Origin: Bacillus sp. V3-13
Lineage (GTDB): Bacteria; Bacillota; Bacilli; Bacillales; Cytobacillaceae
Length of the DNA: 64,000 nucleotides
Direction: 5' to 3'
NCBI RefSeq assembly: GCF_002860165.1
Contig: NZ_PGUZ01000005.1
Span: 1-64,000, forward strand
Positions within the stretch are counted from its first letter, which is position 1; every line of letters starts with the position of its first letter. The position numbers were made by a program, and so were the translations under genes. The notes under the pieces were generated by a model. That model was given only the letters and a program-made list of their open reading frames with translations, was not told where the DNA came from and ran no database searches. Shown in pieces: positions 26,321 to 34,740 of the stretch.

Positions 26321-29299
26321 TCACGCCCTCCTTACATCGCACAGGAATGCTTTATATTCCGGTATATTCGTATTAGCATCACCAATATGAGGAGTGAGGC
26401 GGTTGGCTGTCCCACCGGTGACGATACCCTTGTAGCCAAAATGCCATGGCATTCCAACCTGGTGCACCTTTTTGCCTTGCAAGGTATAAGGTTTAAAGCG
26501 TTTTGTAACCATTGCGAAAGCCTCGATTTCACCCCGGGCTGAAGAGACAATGATTTTATCCTTATTGCTGATTCCTTTTTCTTTGGCAAGCTCTTCGCCG
26601 ATTTCGATATACATGTGGGACATCAGCTCTGAGAGCCATTCCTGGTTCCTGGTCATCGACCCGGACTGCCAGTGCTCAGAAACCCGGTACGTGGTTGCAA
26701 TATACGGATATTTCGCGACATCGCCCTTTGGATTCAATTCTTCCAAACCAAATTTGACCGCAGGATTTAGCTGTATGCTTGAGAAAGCGTTTGGAATCGG
26801 GCTTTCGAACGGCTCGTAATGTTCAGGGAACGGCCCTTCGTTCACCCCGGCAAATATCCCGCCAAGGCCAGTCGGCAACATAAAGAATGCATCTTTTCCG
26901 CCTGCAGCATCAGGAGCACGGTCTTTCGTGAAATCGGGAACATCGTTTCCTGTCCACTGATTTTTCGAAGCATCCCAGTAAATTCCTACCCTGAGCTCTG
27001 ACCACGGCTTGCCGCTCGGATCGGTCGATGCCCGGTTGTAAAGTATCCGCCGGTTTGCCGGCCATGCAAACGACCAGTTTAAGAAGTTGCCCATGCCTGT
27101 ATCTTTATTATCGCGGCTCTTTGCAAGGTTTTTTCCTTCTTCGGGATAAAACCCGCTGTATATCCAGTTGCCGCTGCAAGTAGAGCCATCATCGGCGAGC
27201 TTCGCAAAGCCCGGCACCAGTTTTTTCGTTGCCGTATCATACCCGTTGATTTCGCGGCATACAAGATCAATGTCGGGATGGTCGCCATGCCCATAATCCC
27301 AGGTCATTGCTTTAATCGGTTCGTCTGCTGGATTGCTGCTGTTTTTGTACAATTCCTTGATGCGGGTCGCAAGCATATGAACAATTTCCAGGTCGGCTTT
27401 TGATTCATGCTTCGGTTTGATCGCCTGCCAGCGGTATTGCATCCAGCGGCTGCTGTTTGTAATCGACCCTTCTTTTTCAAATGATGAACAGGCCGGCAGA
27501 TGGAAAACTTCGGTTTGAATCGACGCGGGATCGGAGCCAGCCTCTTTTTGCCAGAAGGCGGATGTTTCCGTTTCCCAAAGGTCGATCGCGACCATCCATT
27601 TTAATTTGCTCAACGCTTCTTTTTCTTTGCCTGCGTTCGGTCCGCCGACAACAGGGTTTGTACCGAACAGGAACAAGCCCTCAAGCTCGCCTCTATACAT
27701 CGCTTCGAACAGTTTCATATGCGAATAATCTTTTTTCGGTGTCAGCTTTGGCAAATAGTGATAGCCAAACTCATTATTCTGATTGGCGTTATCCCCGTAG
27801 TAAGCTTTCAGCATGCTGACATAAAATTTCGGTTTATTTGTCCAGTAACCCGCCTTCGGTGTAACCTTTTCCAGGAAGCCCTTTAATGTCGCTTCTTCAG
27901 CAGTGGCTGTTGGAACTTCCATATAACCGTTTACGTTATTGTAGAGCAGCGCAAAATCGGTCGACCCCTGGACATTTGACTCGCCGCGCATCGCATTGAT
28001 GCCGCCGCCCTGTATCCCGATATTGCCGAGCAGAAGCTGCAAAATTGTGTAAGCCCGTACGTTTTGCGTTCCAACCGTATGCTGGGTTGTACCCATAGCA
28101 TACAAAATGGTTCCGGCTTTTCCAGGTTTTCCGGTTGACGCGAAAGTCTCAGCTACCCTCAAATATGCATCCTTCGGTGTTCCGGTTACAGCCGTCACCG
28201 TGTCGATGTCGTATCTTGAATAATGCTTTTTCAACAGCTGGAAAACACAGCGGGGATCTTGCAATGTTTCATCTCTTAAATACTTGTCGTCCGGACCTTT
28301 TTTGAATGTCCATTTGTTTTTATCATAGCTTCGTGTTGATTGATCATAGCCGCTGAATATTCCATCATTAAACGAGTAGCTGTCGGCTACGATTAAAGAG
28401 GCATTCGTATAGGCTGCCACATATTCCTTATGGTATAAATGATTTTCAAGAACATAATTGATCAACCCGCCGATAAAGGCGATATCCCCGCCTGACCGTA
28501 TTGGTGCATAAACATCTGCCTGCGTGGATGTCCGTGTATAGCGCGGATCGACAGAAATTACTTTTCCGCCTTTTTGTTTTGCTTTTAAAATCCATCTCAT
28601 GCTGATCGGATGATTCTCAGCAGGGTTCGCACCGATAATCATTGCTACATCGGTATGCTGAAGATCGTTCCAGTGATTTGTCATTGCTCCTCGACCCAAT
28701 GTTGGTGCCAGACCGGCAACCGTTGAGCTGTGTCATATTCGGGCCTGGTGTTCAATATAGGTTAACCCAAGGCCGGCGCGCATCAGCTTGCCGATTAAAT
28801 AAGTTTCCTCATTATCGAGAGCTGCACCGCCAAGGCTTGCGATCGCTTCCGTTTTATTGACGGTCAAGCCATTTTCTTTCATTTTGAACGTGCGGTCGCG
28901 CGTTTCCTTTGTTTTTTCAGCGATGCGGTTGAGCGCCCAATCCCAATCGACTTCTTCCCACTTGCTGCTTCCGGGCGCCCGGTAGAGCGGTTTTTTCATC
29001 CGGCGCTCCGAGGTATAAACCTGGCGGACCGTTGTCCCTTTACTGCAAAGACTCCCTTCATTGATCGGATGATCGGGATCCCCTTCTGTATAGATGACAT
29101 CGTCTCCTTTTGAATAGACAAGAATCCCGCAGCCTACCCCGCAGTATGGGCAAATCGTTGGTGTCGGCTTCAACTCCGCAATCTTAAATTGCTTCGACTC
29201 CGCCCAGGCTTTTTTATCATCAAAGCCAAGTTCAACTACTGCAACGGTAGCGGCCATCGCACCGGACAATTTTAAAAATTGCCTTCTGGTAACCTCCAT
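26321..29299 (-). CDS. fdnG: Formate dehydrogenase alpha subunit, selenocysteine-containing (UGA decoded)
   Basis: Catalytic Mo-bisMGD subunit oxidising formate to CO2. The 992-residue frame is interrupted only by TGA at 28733-28735 (residue 189), in the context HQARI-U-HSSTVAGLAPTLGRGAM, precisely the active-site selenocysteine of FdnG/FdhF enzymes with the next-door catalytic His. A SECIS hairpin follows the UGA. Other signs: twin-arginine signal RRQFLK at residues 5-10 for Tat export, and a [4Fe-4S] site CPYCGVGC...LCSKG (about 50-87). Gene callers would split it into two ORFs (28733-29299 and 26321-28699). fdnH starts 2 nt downstream. Requires selA/B/C/D elsewhere. Confidence 0.95.
28694..28728 (-). 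promoter_or_regulatory. Bacterial SECIS element within fdnG
   Basis: In the mRNA, GCUCAA (28728-28723) pairs with UUGGGU (28699-28694), and the apical part is GGUUGCC-GGUCU-GGCACC (28721-28704): a 6-bp upper stem with a bulged U and a GGUCU loop. The E. coli fdhF SECIS has the same layout (GGU-U-GCA, GGUCU loop, UGCACC). It begins 5 nt after the UGA, the distance needed by SelB. Confidence 0.9.
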
Positions 29300-29353
29300 T
29301 TACAATCCCCCTCTTCTTACTTGAATAGAACATATATTGATTAATCCTAAAAT

Positions 29354-30115
29354 TTAGGATGAACCCCCGGCAGCAACTTTACGTAAATCGTTGATCACGC
29401 GGCCTGATGAAGTATAAGGAACCGCCATTTTCCCCCGCAAATAGCCCACTACCTCAATATTTAAAAACTTGGCGAGCTGGACAGCCTGCTTTGTGGCAGC
29501 CGTCCGCGAACCGATTACAGCAAAACCAAACCGCGCTGCTTTTGAAAGCATTTCGTATGAAATCCTACCGGTCGTCAGCAGGATGAGTCCTTCAGGATTT
29601 AAGCGCTTTCTTAGCGCATGACCAATCATTTTATCGACAGCATTGTGGCGGCCTATGTCCTCGCGGATCGTCATCTTTCCGTCCGCCTCGATCAGGCATG
29701 CCCCGTGCATCCCGCCTGTTTCCAGATACAAAGGCGAGTTTCGGGCAAATTCACTTTGTTTTTTGAGCAGATAGCTTAAGTGATATGTGACAAAAGAATG
29801 AACTTTTTCAAATTTCTTCACATCCGTCATTGAAAAAAAAGTCACACCTCTGCCGCAGCCTGCGGTATAGTGTTTCTTTTTTGTAAAAAAAGCTTCTTCT
29901 GCAAACTCCTTTTTCAATGAGGCATGCAGTGTCAGCTTTTCTTCGTTGATGTGAATTTCTTCAATATCATCTGCCGACTCAATCAATCCCTCCGAAAATA
30001 AATAACCGTATGCCCAATCTTCAAGATCCTGGTTGGTCAGCTGGAATACAGCTATTTCATAACCGTTTACGATCAGAGTAATCGGATATTCTTCAGGACA
30101 TCCTTTCCCGTTCAT
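29354..30115 (-). CDS. fdhD: Formate dehydrogenase accessory sulfurtransferase FdhD
   Basis: Delivers sulfur from a cysteine desulfurase to the Mo cofactor of formate dehydrogenase. The 253 residues contain the family segments EDWAYGYLFSEGLI, TGGMHGACL (about 150), REDIGRHNAVDKMIG (about 168) and TTGRISYEM-KAARFG (about 195). The reactive-cysteine loop reads TAGCGRGVTF (about 85), with a single Cys where E. coli FdhD has CxxC. AAGGGG precedes the ATG. First gene of the operon; an Fnr-type box lies upstream. Confidence 0.93.
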   Translation of the reverse strand: MNGKGCPEEYPITLIVNGYEIAVFQLTNQDLEDWAYGYLFSEGLIESADDIEEIHINEEKLTLHASLKKEFAEEAFFTKKKHYTAGCGRGVTFFSMTDVKKFEKVHSFVTYHLSYLLKKQSEFARNSPLYLETGGMHGACLIEADGKMTIREDIGRHNAVDKMIGHALRKRLNPEGLILLTTGRISYEMLSKAARFGFAVIGSRTAATKQAVQLAKFLNIEVVGYLRGKMAVPYTSSGRVINDLRKVAAGGSS

Positions 30116-30175
30116 GCTTCCACCCCTTAGCCGTACTTTTGAAGATATATCAAAAATAACCTTCCTCCCTCTTCC

Positions 30176-30219
30176 ATTTTAAGAAATTAAAAATCAAACA
30201 ATCTGCGACATTTGTCACA
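30176..30219 (-). promoter_or_regulatory. Fnr-type box and -10 for the fdhD-fdnG operon
   Basis: On the minus strand TGTGACAAATGTCGCA (30219-30204) matches TGTGA-N6-TCACA with one mismatch, followed after 22 nt by the -10 hexamer TAAAAT (30181-30176). The box would be centred near -42, the class II activator position. Confidence 0.65.
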
Positions 30220-30310
30220 ATGAATAATTACGCATTATTTTTAAGGTCAAAATGAGAAAAAACGGTTGTTACGCGTTTTTCCAATGTTCTTAGCGAAAAA
30301 GAACAAAAAA

Positions 30311-30334
30311 ATTTTGTCGCAAACGTGACAAAAT
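30311..30334. promoter_or_regulatory. Palindromic operator-like site between fdhD and pdxK
   Basis: ATTTTGTCGC and GTGACAAAAT flank AAAC, a 10-bp inverted repeat with one mismatch. It shares the GTGACA/TGTCRC half-site with the Fnr-type box 92 bp away but in the opposite orientation. The regulator is unknown. Confidence 0.5.
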
Positions 30335-30432
30335 CTCTTAATCAGTGTTCATTTTTTGCGCACGCTTTTCTTTGCAATGGAGCGGTTCGTTACATGTTTG
30401 TCTGAAAAACCAGACGTTGGTGATTTTATTAA

Positions 30433-30460
30433 TTGTGATATTCCTTGTTATTGTTATAAT
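30433..30460 (+). promoter_or_regulatory. Sigma-A promoter of pdxK
   Basis: TTGTGA, 16 nt, then TATAAT, ending 50 nt before the pdxK ATG. Good match to the housekeeping consensus. Confidence 0.65.
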
Positions 30461-30510
30461 TTCTATAAGACATGCAATGCTCTATTATCTTCAAGGAGGA
30501 ACAAAAACAG

Positions 30511-31329
30511 ATGAGTATGAAAAAAGTACTAACGATCGCCGGATCGGATTCGAGCGGCGGGGCCGGAATCCAGGCAGACTTAAAAACATTTCAGGAGCTC
30601 GGTGTATACGGGATGACCGCGTTAACGACAATCGTGACAATGGATCCGAAAAACGGCTGGCACCACAATGTTTTTCCGATTGACATAAAGACGATTGAAG
30701 CTCAGCTGGAAACGATTCTTTCCGTCGGGATTGATGCGATGAAAACAGGCATGCTCGGTTCGGTCGAGATTATTGAGCTTGCCGCAAAAACAATCGATGA
30801 GAACCAGTTTACGGGCGTTGTGATCGACCCTGTCATGGTTTGTAAAGGGGAGGATGAAGTGCTGCATCCGGAGACCGCGGAAGCTTTGCGTGACATTTTA
30901 GTTCCTCGGGCAACGGTGGTAACTCCCAACCTTTTTGAAGCATGGCAGCTTGCCGGGACAGGTCCGATCAAGACGGTTGACGATATGAAAGAAGCGGCTG
31001 CCAAAATCCATGAATTAGGGGCAAAATACGTCCTTATTAAAGGAGGAAGCAAGCTGGAGCATGAAAAAGCGGTTGATCTTCTTTTTGACGGATCGGAATT
31101 TAAGCTTTACGAATCTGAACGGATCGAAACCACCTACACGCACGGGGCCGGCTGTACTTATTCCTCTGCCATTGCAGCTGAACTCGCAAAGGGAAAATCG
31201 GTTCTCGAAGCGGTCGAAGTGGCGAAGGATTTTATCACTGCAGCAATCCGCCATGGATTCCAGCTCAACCAATATGTGGGGCCGACGATGCACGGAGCCT
31301 ACCGCAATTTTGGCGCAGGAAAAAACTGA
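30511..31329 (+). CDS. pdxK: Pyridoxine/hydroxymethylpyrimidine kinase
   Basis: Phosphorylates B6 vitamers (and HMP-type pyrimidines) in the ribokinase fold; ThiD-like single-domain form of 272 residues. Seen: TIAGSDSSGGAGIQADLKTF at the N-terminus, DPVMVCKGEDEVL (about 107), LIKGGSK (about 175) and the anion-hole catalytic THGAGCTYSSAIAAE (about 210). AAGGAGG lies 11 nt before ATG 30511. In B. subtilis pdxK (ywdB) lies in the same ywd region as ung, so the intervening formate-dehydrogenase block looks like an insertion in a conserved neighbourhood. Confidence 0.93.
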   Translation: MSMKKVLTIAGSDSSGGAGIQADLKTFQELGVYGMTALTTIVTMDPKNGWHHNVFPIDIKTIEAQLETILSVGIDAMKTGMLGSVEIIELAAKTIDENQFTGVVIDPVMVCKGEDEVLHPETAEALRDILVPRATVVTPNLFEAWQLAGTGPIKTVDDMKEAAAKIHELGAKYVLIKGGSKLEHEKAVDLLFDGSEFKLYESERIETTYTHGAGCTYSSAIAAELAKGKSVLEAVEVAKDFITAAIRHGFQLNQYVGPTMHGAYRNFGAGKN

Positions 31330-31354
31330 TCATCGATAAAATCATGGAGTCAGG

Positions 31355-31382
31355 CAGGGCCGTTTATGTGGCCCTGTTTTTT
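31355..31382 (+). terminator. Terminator of pdxK
   Basis: CAGGGCC and GGCCCTG around GTTTATGT, followed by six T. Confidence 0.85.
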
Positions 31383-31544
31383 GACATAGAGATTTTTTCA
31401 CATAGAGAAACAGCAGCAATCATCTTCCAAAAGCGGCTGCTTCGCAATTCACTTTATTTTTTAGTAAGATAAAGTAGCACTTACGTTTAAAATAATGGTT
31501 TTTTATAAAGCTTATATGAAAGAGTTCTGAAAGGGGGAATACAC

Positions 31545-31895
31545 GTGGAGGCTGTCACTCAAAAAGAAGCGGTCCAGAAAGCGATTGATCGCTTGGCCAA
31601 TCAACCAGTGTTTGTCCATATAGAGACGACAAACGGGGCATATGCTTCCCATGTTGACCAATCATTTTTCTCAGCGGGAGCTTATATCCGCAATGCGAAA
31701 ATTCAATATGGACACGGGAAAATTACTGGGCCCGGGCCATTCCGCGTCGGCCTGAAGCTAGAGTATGGCTGGGTATACGCAGAAGGAATTACCCACTATG
31801 AATTTGACGGCTCGGACCGTCTGCTAATGGCCGGCCATGATGCGACCGGGAAGCTGGCTGTTGCCCTGCAAATTAGCCGGACTCCTTTTCAATAA
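31545..31895 (+). CDS. yojF: YojF family protein
   Basis: A 116-residue protein of the YojF family (DUF1806), probably a small beta-rich fold; function unknown, but always found beside bshB2. Segments FVHIETTNGAYASH, FSAGAYIRNA and WVYAEGITHYEFD are typical. GTG start with AAAGGGGG upstream. It lies 30 nt before bshB2, so a partner role in bacillithiol metabolism is inferred from context only. Confidence 0.9.
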   Translation: MEAVTQKEAVQKAIDRLANQPVFVHIETTNGAYASHVDQSFFSAGAYIRNAKIQYGHGKITGPGPFRVGLKLEYGWVYAEGITHYEFDGSDRLLMAGHDATGKLAVALQISRTPFQ

Positions 31896-31925
31896 TCGAT
31901 TTCCGCCCAGAAAGGAATGTATCTT

Positions 31926-32591
31926 ATGGAAAAAGAAAGACATGTACTTGTCGTATTCCCGCACCCGGACGATGAAGCATTCGGAGTCTCCGGAACGATT
32001 GCCACCCATGTCAAGCAAGGAACCCCGGTAACTTATGCTTGTTTGACTCTTGGTGAAATGGGGCGGAACATGGGGAACCCTCCATTTGCAACGCGGGAAA
32101 CACTGCCGATGATTCGCAAGCAAGAGTTGCAAAACGCGGCGAAAATCCTTGGGATTGCCGATTTAAGAATGATGGGTCTGCGCGATAAAACGGTTGAATT
32201 TGAGGAAGAAACAAAGCTGACAGATATGGTCACATCGATGATTGATGAATTAAATCCGTCGCTGGTGATTACTTTTTATCCCGGCTATTCCGTACATCCC
32301 GATCACGACGCGTGCGGGGCAGCGGTCGTTCGTGCTCTTGAAAAAATTCCCGCGCCAAGCCGTCCAAAGCTTCACTGTGTAGCTTTTTCGAATAATTGTG
32401 TCGAAGAACTCGGCCAGGCGGACATTATCAATGATGTGAGCAAAGTCGCCGATATAAAAATCAAAACGATAAAAGCACATCGTTCCCAAACCCAGCTAAT
32501 GGCTGCAGATATGGAAGAAAAACTAAAGAATAACGATCCGCAAGCGTTGGCATGGATTAATAACGAGCGGTTTTGGACTTACAAGTTTTAA
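31926..32591 (+). CDS. bshB2: Bacillithiol biosynthesis deacetylase BshB2
   Basis: Zn-dependent LmbE-type N-acetylglucosaminyl-malate deacetylase, second step of bacillithiol synthesis. The 221 residues show the metal/catalytic motif FPHPDDEAFG (about 10-19) and the third ligand in VHPDHDACG (about 119). ATG 31926 (MEKERHV) follows AAAGGA. Belongs to the yojF-bshB2 operon. Confidence 0.94.
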   Translation: MEKERHVLVVFPHPDDEAFGVSGTIATHVKQGTPVTYACLTLGEMGRNMGNPPFATRETLPMIRKQELQNAAKILGIADLRMMGLRDKTVEFEEETKLTDMVTSMIDELNPSLVITFYPGYSVHPDHDACGAAVVRALEKIPAPSRPKLHCVAFSNNCVEELGQADIINDVSKVADIKIKTIKAHRSQTQLMAADMEEKLKNNDPQALAWINNERFWTYKF

Positions 32592-32602
32592 AAGGAAAAA
32601 TT

Positions 32603-32626
32603 AAAAGAGCCGGCCGGCTCTTTTTT
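32603..32626. terminator. Bidirectional terminator after bshB2
   Basis: AAAAGAGCCGG/CCGGCTCTTTT, a 22-bp perfect palindrome between the converging bshB2 and SRPBCC genes. Confidence 0.85.
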
Positions 32627-33062
32627 AGTTTTCTTCCAATACGTCTTTCAAATACTGAAGCTGATTGCCGTCTTCCCGTTTAATCATTTTGACGAGCAGC
32701 GGTTTCGTGAGCTTCATCATCAAGCCGGTCGTTTCAATGGTCGCGGTGAGCTCTACCCGTGTCGCTTCGTCCACTTCTTGAAACGTATAATGGAAAATGA
32801 CGCCGAACCCGTTTGTCTCGCTATTAACCGTATATGACCGGTTCTCTTTAAATCCGGTGAAAACAACTTCCGCCTGCGTCTCGCGGCCGCTGATATATCT
32901 TGTCTCCAAATATTTGGTTCCGGCGCTGGTCGGCCCATCGGTTATTTTTTCAGATTTTATGACGTTCGGCATAAATTCCGGGGAATTTTCCAAATTTACC
33001 ATAAAAGCAAATACTTCGTTTAAAGGCTTGTCGATCGTAATACTTGTTTGGAAATCAGCCAT
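32625..33062 (-). CDS. SRPBCC family protein (polyketide cyclase/START-like)
   Basis: A 145-residue START/Bet v1-like domain protein. Features: ITIDKPLNEVFAFMVNLENSPEFMPNV at the N-terminus (first strand and helix), a KYLETRYISGRETQAEVVF strand pair and a long C-terminal helix (LTKPLLVKMIKREDGNQLQYLKDVLEE). Such folds bind hydrophobic ligands; no ligand can be named. ATG 33062 follows AAAGGAGA by 9 nt; the frame is open to 33107 without a better site. Probably monocistronic. Confidence 0.82.
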   Translation of the reverse strand: MADFQTSITIDKPLNEVFAFMVNLENSPEFMPNVIKSEKITDGPTSAGTKYLETRYISGRETQAEVVFTGFKENRSYTVNSETNGFGVIFHYTFQEVDEATRVELTATIETTGLMMKLTKPLLVKMIKREDGNQLQYLKDVLEEN

Positions 33063-33181
33063 TTGGACAATGTCTCCTTTATTGCTGGCAACGCGCTGAA
33101 TAAGCACTGTCAGTTATCTGCTTATATTATACCCGATTGTGAAATAACGGCACAGTTGTGCAAACTTTCCGCTTAAAAAAG

Positions 33182-33210
33182 AAAAGCCCTGACCACAGTT
33201 CCATGTCAGG
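33182..33210 (-). terminator. Terminator of the fnr-like gene
   Basis: On the minus strand CCTGAC (33210-33205) pairs with GTCAGG (33093-type arm at 33188-33193), followed by GCTTTTCTTTTTT. It sits about 70 nt past the regulator's stop. Confidence 0.65.
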
Positions 33211-33280
33211 ATTGATTGGCGGCGCAAAATAGAACGGTATATTCGAAGATTAATCTAAAGCTGCACCAAAGTACATGCTG

Positions 33281-34027
33281 TTATAAGCTCGGATGAAACA
33301 ATGAGCAAAACCGGCACCAGTCGATAATCACGATTTCTTTACTGCGCACATCAATGATGCCATCCTTTCTAAGCTTGGAGAAAACGCGGCTGACACTTTC
33401 CCGCGATGTTCCAACGAGAGAAGCAAATTCCTGGACTGTGATCGGCAGCTCTATATGCATGCGATTACACCGGTTTGCACCGAATTTGCCGGCGAGCCGC
33501 TCGAGTGTTTTTAAAGTTTTTGTATAAACATCCAACAGAGCCAGGTCCCTCATGATTGAAGTCATTTCACGAAGCTCCGCGCTCATATAACGGATAATTT
33601 CAATAGAAAGCTCAGGGGACATCATTAACTCGTATTCTAAATCAACCGTATTTAAGAAAAAGATTTCTCCGTCCTTGACCATCTTCGCCGTGGCCGGGTA
33701 ATGGCTCCCTGGCTGGTTGAACAAACAAGCTTCGGCAAAAAGATCCCCTTTCTTTTTCATACAGACAATGATCTCGTTGCCTGCTTCGTCCTGCTTCGTT
33801 AATTTTACGATTCCGGAATGGACAAAAAACACCCCTTGTGCTTCATCATACTCGGAAATAATTTGCTCGCCTTTTTTATAGCTTTTCTTGATAATCTGCT
33901 TATCTATCACTTGGATTGATTGTCTCGGAAAATTTTTAAACACTTCTATTTTCCGCAAAAAATCTTCAATATCATTTTTTGCCCGGGCCACCTGGCTTGA
34001 CCCTGTTCCTTCTTTATGATTGGTCAT
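33281..34027 (-). CDS. Crp/Fnr-family transcriptional regulator
   Basis: A 248-residue cAMP-receptor-fold activator: N-terminal jelly roll (KKGEQIISEYDEAQGVFFVHSG, about 43-65), dimer helix (about 140-160) and C-terminal winged helix with the recognition segment VGTSRESVSRVFSKLRKDGI (about 205). There is no E. coli-type N-terminal Cys cluster, but the C-terminus ends DWCRFCSLF, a CxxC like the C-terminal FeS ligands of B. subtilis Fnr, so oxygen or NO sensing is plausible. ATG 34027 follows AAGGGGG by 8 nt. Divergent from the nos genes. Probably their regulator and its own. Confidence 0.88.
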   Translation of the reverse strand: MTNHKEGTGSSQVARAKNDIEDFLRKIEVFKNFPRQSIQVIDKQIIKKSYKKGEQIISEYDEAQGVFFVHSGIVKLTKQDEAGNEIIVCMKKKGDLFAEACLFNQPGSHYPATAKMVKDGEIFFLNTVDLEYELMMSPELSIEIIRYMSAELREMTSIMRDLALLDVYTKTLKTLERLAGKFGANRCNRMHIELPITVQEFASLVGTSRESVSRVFSKLRKDGIIDVRSKEIVIIDWCRFCSLFHPSL

Positions 34028-34063
34028 TTGTCTACCCCCTTCGACCATATCGTTATCCATTTA

Positions 34064-34106
34064 ATTCTAGCCAAGTCCGCGTCTTTAGAAAGTGAGATTT
34101 ATCACG
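34064..34106 (-). promoter_or_regulatory. Fnr-type box and -10 for the fnr-like gene
   Basis: Minus-strand CGTGATAAATCTCACT (34106-34091) fits TGTGA-N6-TCACA with two end mismatches; TAGAAT (34069-34064) follows after 21 nt. Suggests autoregulation. Confidence 0.6.
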
Positions 34107-34176
34107 ATGAGTATCCAGGGGCATTTCAGCTTGATCATTTGCACTTCACAGAAATTTCACAATCATAGCTGCAAAC

Positions 34177-34219
34177 TGTGCTTTCCGTCACTATGTCGAT
34201 GATGGCAACCAGCTAGGAT
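34177..34219 (+). promoter_or_regulatory. Fnr-type box and -10 for the nos cluster
   Basis: TGTGCTTTCCGTCACT (34177-34192) fits TGTGA-N6-TCACA with two mismatches; TAGGAT (34214-34219) follows after 21 nt, 32 nt before the first nos ATG. Confidence 0.58.
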
Positions 34220-34251
34220 AAACATTGAAACAACATAAAGGGGGGAAACCA

Positions 34252-34719
34252 ATGCAAAAAGCGGCAGCCAGTTTCGTGATATTTGCATTATTGGGGCTTG
34301 GACTCGGTTATTTGGTTTTTGATGTGTTTTCCGGAAAAACGGCGGATACGCCTGAATCAGCAGCCCCGGCCGAGCAGCAGGAAGAGCCATCGAATGAAGC
34401 CGATAATGCCGCAAAGAGCAGTCCAGACAGCGAGGGCAACAAGGAAGCGAAAACCGTTGCAGCGGATGGTAATATCCTTCAAACAAAAGGCTGCCTTGGA
34501 TGCCACTCCGCAGCTTCGCTCGATCTTAAAGGCGGAGCAACAGGCCCGGATCTATCCCAGGCCTTCAATAATGTTGAAGGCAAGCACGGAAAACCGCTCG
34601 AAGAGTTCTTAAAAGAACCAACGTCGGCTGTTATGTCGGGTGTCATTGGTGGCAATCCATTAACAGACGAAGAAATCAGCCAGATTGCAGAATTATTGAA
34701 AGAAGCTTCAGAAAAATAA
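34252..34719 (+). CDS. Membrane-anchored c-type cytochrome of the nos cluster (NosC-like)
   Basis: Electron donor candidate for N2O reductase. The 155 residues have an uncleaved or lipidless N-terminal helix (about 6-24), an acidic Ala/Glu-rich linker (about 35-75) and one class I cytochrome c domain with the haem motif CLGCH (about 89) and an axial Met candidate in SAVMSG (about 130). GGGGGG lies 7 nt before ATG 34252. It precedes nosZ by 21 nt, the order seen in Gram-positive clade II nos clusters. Confidence 0.9.
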   Translation: MQKAAASFVIFALLGLGLGYLVFDVFSGKTADTPESAAPAEQQEEPSNEADNAAKSSPDSEGNKEAKTVAADGNILQTKGCLGCHSAASLDLKGGATGPDLSQAFNNVEGKHGKPLEEFLKEPTSAVMSGVIGGNPLTDEEISQIAELLKEASEK

Positions 34720-34740
34720 GATGAAGGTGGTGCAGCCTGA

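Noticed and set aside
26321-29299. Reading fdnG as two genes or a nonsense pseudogene
   Set aside because: The TGA is at the known selenocysteine site, both flanks are intact and in one frame, and a SECIS hairpin follows.
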